The position numbers were made by a program, and so were the translations under genes. A DNA stretch of 40,104 bases from an uncultured Oxalobacteraceae bacterium (GTDB taxonomy: Bacteria; Pseudomonadota; Gammaproteobacteria; Burkholderiales; Burkholderiaceae): the NCBI GenBank assembly GCA_946479705.1, contig CAMLHI010000001.1, positions 1 to 40,104 on the forward strand, written 5' to 3'. The notes beneath the pieces are model-generated. The model searched no databases. It saw nothing but the letters and a program-made list of their open reading frames with translations, and was not told the origin of the DNA. Position 1 is the stretch's first letter. Each line of letters opens with the position of its first letter. Shown piece by piece: positions 35,501 through 40,104 of this stretch.

Positions 35501-38500
35501 CCCTCCAGGTCGATCTGCACTGCGCCCAAGGCATCCATGATGTTCGCGGCCGGCAGTGGCAGCGTGAGCGCGGAGAGGGGCAGCGCATGGATTGCCACCG
35601 TTGCGTCCGCCGCAAGCGCCCCTGGCGCGACCATCAGCAGGTTGCCGTCCGCGTCCTGTACCGCCGCACCGTCGACCGCACGCATGGCGGTCGGACCGGT
35701 GGCCGGCACCTGTACTTCCAGCACGATGTCATGCTGCAAGCCGCCATGGACGACCGAAATGGTGACATTGCCAGCCGCCTTGGCGCTAACCAGTCCGTCG
35801 GCCGACACCTCGGCCACGGCGGGATCGCTGATGTAATAGCGTGTGCCGGACTGGGCCGACGCAATGTCGTCGCCGTCGAGGGTGTGCACCCTCAGCTGGC
35901 GTTGACCGCCGACCACCGGCAGCACGATCGCATGGGGATAAACATCGACTTCAAAGCCGTCGTCGTTGCGCGCGGCCGCCACCGGCTGGCCGCTCACCTC
36001 GAGCGCATCGACGGCCGCGATACCGTGCGCGTGCACTTCAATCGTGGCGCTGCCGTCGGCCACGCCCCGCAGGACGCCGCCGGCGCCAACGATGACCGCA
36101 TCGGTGTTGCTGGAGCTCAGTTGCAGATAGTCGCCCCCCAGCTCGACGCCGGCCTGGTCGGCAAAGTCGCCGCTCACCCGCAGCCTTGCCGCGGCCCCTT
36201 TGCCCAGGGCGTCCAGACGATCGACATGCAGCTTGACCAGGCGTGCACCGCTGACGTTGACGTTCAATACCACCGGCGCACCCAGGACGAAACCGTCGTC
36301 GGCGCGCAGCGTAATGGTGGCCGGACCGGAATAGCCAGCCTCGGGCGTGAACAACACGGACTGTCCGTCGCTCGACAAGCGCGCGCTGCCATGCGTTGCA
36401 TCGGTGATCGTCCAGAAGACCGGCTCCTGCGCGCCCGGCGCAAACAGGGAGCCTATACCGACGCGAACGGCAAGATCGGAATGGGTCATGGCTCCGGTCA
36501 GCACGCCGGCGGCGGCCGTCGGGGCTTGCTGGGTACGCCAGTTGAACATGCTCGACAGGATCTGACGGTCGGTCGCATTGGTCGCGCCGTCGCCGTCAAT
36601 GTCGCCCACCGCGGCCCCGCTGATCGACGCCTGCTCGAACAAGGCGCTGTCACTGCCATCGACGGCGCCGTCCAGGTTCAGGTCACCTGCGACAGCCACG
36701 CTGAGGTGCGCAGGGCCGCTGCCGCGCAGACTCAGCAGCTTCATGCCGGCCTGCGTGACCCGCACCAGGGTGGTGGTGGTATTGCCGCGTGTGGTGCGCG
36801 CCAGCACCTCGGCGCCAGTGGCGTCGAGCTGCACGTCGCTGCCAGTGGTGGTCACGGCCAGCAGGATGGCGCCGCGCGCGCCGGCCACCTTGACGGTCGA
36901 GGCCAGCTCGCTGTCGCGAATCGTCAGGCTCAGGTTCACTACGCTGCCGGCGGCCAGTTCGCCAGTCCAGCTTGCGCTGGCGCGGTCGGCAAGCCAGTTG
37001 GCCGCCTCTCCCAAGTTGGCCGTCACCGGGTCGGTAATCAGGCTGCCATCGGCACGGTAGCCGTACTGGACGCCCGTGCCTGGCGAATTGATGCTGCGCG
37101 CCAGGATCAAGCGTCCTTCCTGATCGTAGCGGTAGGCGATATCGCGCACCACCGCCGGGTCGGCGGCGAGCGGCCCGCTCACGCGCACCACCCGGCCCTG
37201 CGCATCCCGTACCACGCTTACGCGCGCGCCCGGGTCGCTGCCCACCAGAACAACGCCAGCATCGCTGACCAGCCACTGCTGCCGGTCAGCGAACCGGACT
37301 GCGCTTATCTTTCCGCTCGCATCGAGCGTATAGGCAGTGCCATCCGGGCCGGTCAGGCGGTATGCCGCCGGGCGCCAAGGCAGCCCGGTGACCTGGTCGA
37401 ACAGCTGCCGTCCTTGCCGCTGCAGGTTCACCGGCTGGTCGCTGGCGAACCCTTGGGCATCGACCGCGAGCGCTTCAAGCTGCCAGCCGGCGCTGCCGGA
37501 AAACGTGGGATGCAGCACCGCCGGCGCGTTGGCCACGCCGCCAAGCGCTTGCGTCGTCGTGTCCAGCGTGAAGGCCAGATGGGCCATTGCGGCACCCGGC
37601 AACTCCACGCTTGCCGGCATTTGCAGCCACACGCGCGCGCCCACGTTCCACCCGGCGCTACCGCCGAGCGCCGTCGATAGCGGCTGGTCGTCGCTGATGC
37701 GCGTATCGAGCAATGGCGCCGTCCAGTTGCCGAAGTCGTTGGCAGCGCTGCCAGCAAGCGGCGCGTTACGGGTCATGGCAAAAGTGTGTCCGCCCAGCTG
37801 GAACATGGCATCGGTGACGACTGCCTGGTCCAGCGTCTTGTCGCCGGAATCGACCACCACGCGGGTGCCGATGGTGGTGGTGCGCCCGCTCAGATCCCAT
37901 GCGCTCAGGCGCAACTGGTAAACCCCATTGGCAAAGCGGGCCGGGTCGAGCTGGGCCAGGTCGACCAGCGCCGAGGTGGCGCTGGCGGACGCGTCGGCGC
38001 TCCCCAAGGTACTCCAGGCGCCGGAGCCGGACGCTGCAATCTCGAGCTTCCATCCCATCAGCTGAAGCTCGCCTATACGCGCCTGCACCAGCGCCGCATG
38101 CGTGAACGTGGCCGGAATGCTGTCCGGCCCGTCGGGCTGGAGCGCTCCGCCCCAGCCGAGCAGCGGTGCCGCGTTGTCTTGCGGATCACGCACGCGGATC
38201 GATTGCACCTTGGTCGTGCTAAAGCCGTCCACGTCGGTCGCCACGACGCGCATCTCCGCAACGCCTGGGGCGCGTGCCAGCAGCCTTACCCGTCCGCCCG
38301 GTTCGAGGCTGACGCTGGTCCACTCCGCCAAGCCCACTGCCGCGCCGCGCACCTGCACGGCGATCTGTCCGATCGCGCCATAGCTGCTGGCGCGTACCGT
38401 TGCCAGCAGACTCTGGCCCGGGACGACCGGTGCGGATGGGGTCAGGTCGACCAGCACGGCCGGCGCATTGGCTTGCTGCTCGGCCACCACCCTCAAGGTA

Positions 38501-40104
38501 AACGTGCGCACGCTCGTGTCGATACCATCCGACACGCGGGCACTGACCACATGGTCGCCGATCTGGCCGGGACCTGGGGTCCAGACCAATTGGCCGAGTG
38601 CGGCGTCATACGATGCACCTTCCGGCAGGTGGTCGAAGGCAACAGTCAGCGCCGCGCTCTGGGCCGCGCCGTCGGCATCGCCGATATTCAGGCCATCGCT
38701 GGCATCGGCCGCGAGCACATCAACGCCCTTCATCACGGGCAGTGCGAACGTCTGGCCGAGCATAACCGCGTGGTTCGACACTGCCACCTCGGGTGCCCGG
38801 TTGATATCGAATACGCGCACCTGCAAGTGCTGCAAGGTGCTGGCCTGGCCATCCGTCGTGGTAAAGGTGAACGTGAACAAGCCATCCCGTGCGCCCAGCT
38901 TGTTGATTGTATCGGCGTCCGGCGTCCATTCGAAATACCGGCTTGCCGGGTCAAAATGCACCCCCGGCGGTGTCGCCGCATCGCGTATCAGGCTGGTAAG
39001 CAGCGCGTCGCCGTCGGGATCGGCGCTTGGCAAGGTCAAGCCCAGCGTGTCGCCTTCGCGCACCAGCTGGATCGGCAGCGCCATCGCCGCCGGCGCCTGA
39101 TTGGCATTGGCGACCTTGATGGCGATCGTATGGCTGGCCGAAGCATTTCCGTCGCTTGCGCGCACCGTTATGTTATAGCTCCCCTGGCCTTCCGCCTGGG
39201 CAGCAAAGTAGCCCGGAACCCAGCTCAAGCTCAGCTTGGCTTGCCCATCGGCGCTGTTCGAGGAAGTCATGGTCATGCCGGCAGGCATACCGTCCACGTT
39301 CCAGTTCAGCGGGTCGAAATCGCTGTCGCGTACCAACACATCGATTGTCGCCGCTACACCTTCGGTCGCGTTGACAGTGCTGCCCGTGGACGTGCTGCTC
39401 GCCATGATGGCGCCGGCCGAGCTGACGGCGAGTACCTCGGGTGCCGCGTTTGCCGCGCGCACGACGATGCGCACGTCGTGCACGACGACGTTCGGCAAGG
39501 CGACAACATCGTCTCCCGCCGGAATGCCGGAATTCGCCTGCGGCAGGCCACTATCGCTGACACGCAAACTGACGTCGAAGGCGCCGATCTGGGCCTGGGT
39601 CGGTGTCCATACGATGTAAGCGTGACCGTACAGGGCATCGGTTTCGATGACGGCGCCGTCGGGCAGGCCGACGGCCGCATACTGCAGCGCGTCCTGGTCC
39701 GGATCGGTGGCGACGATCGGAATACGCAGCTGCTGCCCGGCCACTGCGACCGCCCGTGGGACCACCGAAACCACAGGCGGCTCGGTCAGGCTGCTGACCG
39801 ACAGGACGAACCGGCTCGATGTGGCTAGCGCACCATTGCCCTGCGCATCACCCGGTTTGCGCGCGGTGACGGTGACCGTGTAGTCGCCGCGGTCATTCTC
39901 GCCGGGCGCGAAGTGCAAGACCGCGCGCGCCTCAGCGCCCGTACCGGTCTGGGTAAAGCTGGCGAACCGTGGCAGGCCATCGATCGACAGCGTGAGCGCC
40001 TCACCGTCCAGGTCGGTCGCGCTGATCGGAATATCCAGCACGCTGCCTTTGGCGACGCTCGCGGACGCGACGTTGCCCAGCACTGGTGCGCGCACGGTTG
40101 GCAC
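26260..40104 (-). CDS. Giant modular secreted or surface protein, N-terminus beyond the window
   Basis: At least 4614 residues; the start lies beyond 40104. Numbering from the window edge: residues 1-540 hold about five Ig-like repeats (patterns such as LPEGASYDAALGQLVWTPGP); 903-1030 an RHS/YD-like stretch (YRYDQEGRLILARS); 1141-1190 a dockerin-like pair (DLNLDGAVDGSD and DIDGDGATNATD); 1290-1465 two Big2-like domains; about 1840-2290 propeller-like repeats (IAFSSDGTLAFVAGAGGRIY); 2761-2771 and 2961-2971 two HExxHxxGxxD metallopeptidase motifs; 3204-3889 seven cadherin-like repeats; 3896-4525 a duplicated lectin-like plus Ig-like module; 4525-4614 a conserved tail. No RTX repeats or LPXTG are seen. 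Such proteins act as adhesins or exoproteins; the combination suggests a large surface protease or adhesin. The secretion route cannot be told without the N-terminus. Confidence 0.88.
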   Translation of the reverse strand: MPTVRAPVLGNVASASVAKGSVLDIPISATDLDGEALTLSIDGLPRFASFTQTGTGAEARAVLHFAPGENDRGDYTVTVTARKPGDAQGNGALATSSRFVLSVSSLTEPPVVSVVPRAVAVAGQQLRIPIVATDPDQDALQYAAVGLPDGAVIETDALYGHAYIVWTPTQAQIGAFDVSLRVSDSGLPQANSGIPAGDDVVALPNVVVHDVRIVVRAANAAPEVLAVSSAGAIMASSTSTGSTVNATEGVAATIDVLVRDSDFDPLNWNVDGMPAGMTMTSSNSADGQAKLSLSWVPGYFAAQAEGQGSYNITVRASDGNASASHTIAIKVANANQAPAAMALPIQLVREGDTLGLTLPSADPDGDALLTSLIRDAATPPGVHFDPASRYFEWTPDADTINKLGARDGLFTFTFTTTDGQASTLQHLQVRVFDINRAPEVAVSNHAVMLGQTFALPVMKGVDVLAADASDGLNIGDADGAAQSAALTVAFDHLPEGASYDAALGQLVWTPGPGQIGDHVVSARVSDGIDTSVRTFTLRVVAEQQANAPAVLVDLTPSAPVVPGQSLLATVRASSYGAIGQIAVQVRGAAVGLAEWTSVSLEPGGRVRLLARAPGVAEMRVVATDVDGFSTTKVQSIRVRDPQDNAAPLLGWGGALQPDGPDSIPATFTHAALVQARIGELQLMGWKLEIAASGSGAWSTLGSADASASATSALVDLAQLDPARFANGVYQLRLSAWDLSGRTTTIGTRVVVDSGDKTLDQAVVTDAMFQLGGHTFAMTRNAPLAGSAANDFGNWTAPLLDTRISDDQPLSTALGGSAGWNVGARVWLQMPASVELPGAAMAHLAFTLDTTTQALGGVANAPAVLHPTFSGSAGWQLEALAVDAQGFASDQPVNLQRQGRQLFDQVTGLPWRPAAYRLTGPDGTAYTLDASGKISAVRFADRQQWLVSDAGVVLVGSDPGARVSVVRDAQGRVVRVSGPLAADPAVVRDIAYRYDQEGRLILARSINSPGTGVQYGYRADGSLITDPVTANLGEAANWLADRASASWTGELAAGSVVNLSLTIRDSELASTVKVAGARGAILLAVTTTGSDVQLDATGAEVLARTTRGNTTTTLVRVTQAGMKLLSLRGSGPAHLSVAVAGDLNLDGAVDGSDSALFEQASISGAAVGDIDGDGATNATDRQILSSMFNWRTQQAPTAAAGVLTGAMTHSDLAVRVGIGSLFAPGAQEPVFWTITDATHGSARLSSDGQSVLFTPEAGYSGPATITLRADDGFVLGAPVVLNVNVSGARLVKLHVDRLDALGKGAAARLRVSGDFADQAGVELGGDYLQLSSSNTDAVIVGAGGVLRGVADGSATIEVHAHGIAAVDALEVSGQPVAAARNDDGFEVDVYPHAIVLPVVGGQRQLRVHTLDGDDIASAQSGTRYYISDPAVAEVSADGLVSAKAAGNVTISVVHGGLQHDIVLEVQVPATGPTAMRAVDGAAVQDADGNLLMVAPGALAADATVAIHALPLSALTLPLPAANIMDALGAVQIDLEGQRSALPLQLALKVNAPIDPLTGQAKVLAAGTEVFFWRQGSVMDADGIAHDTWWLVDNGVIGEDGLAHTSSPPYDGIGGGGIMLFSTSKETNRQTGEVKVKGVALNWDAIWSRQAAIAMAPSPMMAVAALDIFSTMSDIVVFSYTLDGTYQLAVPAAALDPAAISLSFPAAPPTGLHEPDITGLDFDKESNKLTLSGTDFVPPGAAPANFKIKVWLRARNGMVPEPNDQPERGLVWMGIAASVTGDGKLEITVPAGVALSQHTVYVERIALASKDGDTIEKGGTLESSEVEAWVTGTTDTIVASNGRLSFFAPGQGNGLQLLKTETVDELGQPLELRGRYTHEIAFSSDGTLAFVAGAGGRIYVVDTMRHKVFHTITVANATNRISSIAVNGGWLYVAEGFASLVGAGGGRLLRINIDQETPAFLKAQQVLDLGVNPPFGFQDLAVNAGRFLGMTAAGEAISLMNTPFAQPGNVYVLDLEAVSDKGEVGGAALRTLDRAAYQQANQGKGTLSITSGRNSGEFLVTNAKDYDRGVVGVTWKVAADGSLSTTARASSALLTPNDSDPTWLQRKHQENIQRAQQVVLLNYMDEEYALTSDYNFVFDDPHFSDTDNYGFGKQIGGKIGIIQDPLGKHGGPKFLGATTPIPSGAIDALALAPDGRLLAQVWIEEEVPEVPGATRFVDVLYAWNAQALVRAALGMSNPLSFPIDRTGRGDSSQPVADAQAIRYDGPTGDLDFGNIFGIGTYTPGDDLTSVNVWGEISHSDYIGVMAVDPTAHEDTGEAFAIEDVEDMTVVSQGAGQPASTQPASPYLDKAAPGTVTYTNESSTKVYLNIDVGTNDFFHVVAPGTTSSVATNTRIVTKEVIEPHASRVVNYFGMLSPEYMAHNVHTDQVLLSATITGSRSTDPQGLMNKKTETKKVYYLSDLADGAIGDRNWSFIDTVVGEQRKLTVYNPDHLDIGINRGAGKPVASTDRFSVATDGDITTITYSARTEARASAALYDSETLVIGNAENPKIFTVNLRARTVRKTVLNLNVAAMFQALKGLGKTAAPDSDLGVFYATVGASLDANKTAMTAAYRNQVARLISNMDSRAFELSDTQTPQTSTADASVDATWLYKLAGFPNTAGLAGGDSNGAAILAVAKAITTPGIQRYVVEQAVNQLRSNGTPREQVKAFLETIAVSFGKTLNEQKVAAAKADLDTLTAEEKKLLGITFDSKLFAQVVGAVIAHEFSHTVGLMDEYTPAGGTVLGGPRDYMGNVDWTGGASRHTPLQTTMQGMGMKDVKNDVQLKNVAALMAAYKRLVPNQDLVRGAHQDVELLGPGGNVAPLTMAAVDELMAAARQYWIDAGILPAAFANVTVSVAQLPSGIAAQTIGPDVTLSIDGAGWGWFTDPSAASVDQFDQDGSTTDFIARAGSTAASRMDLLTVLVHELGHILGLGDTSSDSDVMAQFLAAGVRRLPSATDIAAMREANMLSNRTFVGITIAGTAQGQVYAGASTLPVMPTLQDGALRDGSGWQADGDVTIRGGLAVLGENAPVNAHLAQSFNVKLDDRYIAFTVGDIALQGRGAGGPNDAFEVALLDANTGASVAGSDGLSRSDAIVNIQADGRESMATSVRKVNNGDNTSTYFIDLHHVAGALIGSPLILSFDLLGFGAQASSVSLRDIRLIQEQVANDDTVATSEDQAVTIAALANDFIGGAGDPLAGGAIASVEVVDGPAHGTLALNADGVFDYIPDANFNGVDSFSYRYGVNGVTSNVATVRVAVSAVNDAPSAPDSTGAIVAGEPYTFDPLAGASDVEGGILRAVIEDMPAHGIVVHNADGSVTYTADITFSGTDTLSYRISDGEILSAPVMMRISVLPSNTAPVALDAALQLIEDGSVTIDLTAYGSDAEHDALSASITVRPIHGNLLQTSDGKWNYKPAADYFGTDEVRFVLGDGALVSRETTLSFTIVAVNDAPVVVDQNALLAEDGSITIQALEAAEDIDSAALTGAIVTGPSHGKLTSNSDGSFTYRPDVDYFGADSFTYCANDGELDSNVATVNLTVRPVNDAPVAQDAALALDEDGTLWFDLRSFVFDVDSTIVDASVVAGPEHGSVARDADGRFRYKPDANFNGTDTLRFILFDGNLKSNEATLALTVAAVNDMPTLGDQSAFLLEEGTGTIHLLAGASDIDGDALTASIVAGPAHGTLTVDADGGFTYKVDADYFGTDSFTYWVSDGQSESAIATVSLTITPVNDVPVAQGSTITGAEDTPLTLRWDDFGVADVDGDVLTVTLNTLPEAGALQLVRGNGTWDTASVGMQLTKADLDAGRVRFVPAVNASGGAGIPSAGDGNLRAHYASLSYTVSDGKATSAAATISIDIVAVADAPVLNLLGSTLERRMFSTGWEAAPNTTLQSTLVATSSFDGWSLVTGTDQHGEGRGLGGGKDGFEFWSNGDQMADQNENLHTVSASASGGNSWLEINDAGGSQFQTLGIARQISTDTGASYRLEFDLAGRLGYGKETTRIAVYVDDVRIASFDNTSGESALKWQHAVANFVGKGGTQTIRIVTDASNREKSGRGMMLDNIAFNESIAFNHGTRGGATLLQGVQAALTDTDGSETLRLTLAGLPQGTVLSDGAHSFTVTAQQPVADITSWNTYTMAVRTPAAYHGTLELQLVATSTEAATGSTASVSKTITLQVDQVAEVPVLDLSPSQVMVSRRIVDTSWEGVADVTYGATLITAEQFAGWDSVDAKAGKDEAFFIWGDGDLMPNGLGKSVTVRPASGAGHEWLGLSNGVNSGSNSHFQLPGIERSIPTIAGANYTFTLDYAGMLGLAASSTLIGIYVDGVQVGSYAGTSGNTALNWEALSFTFTGNGQARTLRVQLEGGTDTSTARGAMIDALQVVETLPNSTSVAYGFVNGKVALPAINARLADGDTEATLKAELSGLVAGSVLSDGVRQITVSASTPRIDISAWNRAMLVVTPPAGYVGIMKLQVLATTTELGNGSTASNARELTVQVLSGTECATPAGMNPYVALAGTMVPTDSSTVVLASSLADPDVTSIVLGTVTNLAQPVGLVDNESMEAWLRRLSQSLGSAFDVQMEAMFRDGH
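26530..27480 (-). repeat. C-terminal lectin-like plus Ig-like module, second copy
   Basis: Codes about residues 4209-4525 of the giant protein. It opens with a WE-containing strand (RIVDTSWEGVADVTYGATLI), has a DEAFFIWGDGDLMPNGLGKS loop, an IGIYVDGVQVGSYAGTSGN strand typical of carbohydrate-binding jelly rolls, and ends in an Ig-like part with VLSDGVRQITVSA. It parallels the preceding module motif by motif. Confidence 0.75.
27481..28420 (-). repeat. C-terminal lectin-like plus Ig-like module, first copy
   Basis: Codes about residues 3896-4209. The order of motifs is the same as in the second copy: FSTGWEAAPNTTLQSTLVAT, FEFWSNGDQM, AVYVDDVRIASFDNTSGESA and VLSDGAHSFTVTA. The two copies differ in many residues, so the duplication is old, unlike the near-identical tail duplication nearby. 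Confidence 0.75.
28440..30495 (-). repeat. Seven tandem cadherin-like repeats
   Basis: Codes about residues 3204-3889 of the giant protein. Units of roughly 95-110 residues each begin with an ND/NT-x-P-type start and an EDG or equivalent motif, then a HG-containing strand and a FxYxPdxxFxGxDsFxY strand (for example NSDGSFTYRPDVDYFGADSF). These match the tandem-95/VCBS-like cadherin family. They usually form calcium-stiffened stalks on surface proteins. Only protein-level repetition is evident; the DNA copies have diverged. Confidence 0.85.
31180..31830 (-). other. Region of two metzincin-type metallopeptidase motifs in the giant protein
   Basis: HEFSHTVGLMDEY (residues 2761-2773, bases about 31786-31824) and HELGHILGLGDTSSDSDVM (2961-2979, bases about 31170-31224) each have HExxHxxGxxD, the zinc-binding pattern with aspartate as third ligand. 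The second is followed by a DVM that can serve as the Met-turn; the first by DYMG some 18 residues on. The two sit 200 residues apart, so they may be two catalytic domains or one active and one structural. Activity is inferred from motif integrity only. Confidence 0.8.

Noticed and set aside
34717..39828. Two very long plus-strand open frames opposite the giant gene
   Set aside because: Composition is typical of antisense frames (Arg/His/Gly-rich, no domains) and the minus strand encodes recognisable domains throughout.
26260..40104. RTX adhesin
   Set aside because: No GGxGxDxLx nonapeptide arrays are present; calcium-binding features are dockerin- and cadherin-like instead.

Overview
The window looks like the chromosome of a high-GC betaproteobacterium, most likely Oxalobacteraceae (Massilia, Duganella or Janthinobacterium type). 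This placement is an inference from GC-rich codon use and the overall character of the proteins; there is no rRNA or other marker to prove it.

Left edge (1-2752): a minus-strand PAS-containing chemoreceptor gene (255-1892). It is followed by a gene graveyard (about 1964-2498) where the end of a GGDEF-EAL gene and the end of an OmpW-type porin gene meet head to head without their 5' parts. Next comes a short AT-rich regulatory stretch (2600-2752) with a good sigma-70-like promoter and a perfect inverted repeat just before the ribosome binding site of fliQ.

Centre (2753-22492): a tightly packed, mostly overlapping plus-strand operon, fliQ-fliR-flhB-flhA-flgF-flgG-flgA-flgH-flgI-flgB-flgC-fliE-fliF-(short fliG-like)-fliI-fliJ-(fliK-like)-flgD-flgE-(divergent fliM)-fliN-fliO-fliP-fliA-(unknown orf). 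fliH stands convergently at the end on the other strand. Together these encode the export gate, ATPase complex, MS ring, rod, P and L rings, hook and a reduced C ring, plus a sigma-28-type factor. No flagellin, filament cap, hook-associated protein, filament chaperone, anti-sigma factor or stator is present. The FliG-like protein lacks the torque domain and the FliM-like protein lacks the CheY-binding N-terminus. The cluster is therefore either the core of a secondary flagellum whose remaining genes lie elsewhere, or a hook-basal-body structure used as an export device.

Boundary (22493-23103): the relic of an IS3-type transposase, with its catalytic core deleted, lies directly beyond fliH.

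Right part (23104-40104, all minus strand): a 199-residue unknown protein, then an operon-like group read from right to left. It starts with a giant modular surface or secreted protein, at least 4614 residues and open at the window edge. Then come a secreted 297-residue protein, an 89-residue orphan copy of the giant protein's C-terminal tail, and a paralogous secreted 310-residue protein. The tail plus the intergenic hairpin plus the signal peptide has been duplicated as a nearly identical block of about 440 bp, while the mature secreted proteins differ strongly. The giant protein carries Ig-like, RHS-like, dockerin-like, propeller-like, two metzincin-type metallopeptidase motifs, seven cadherin-like repeats and a duplicated C-terminal lectin-like module. 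This second locus is the best candidate for an undescribed system; the reduced flagellar cluster is the second.
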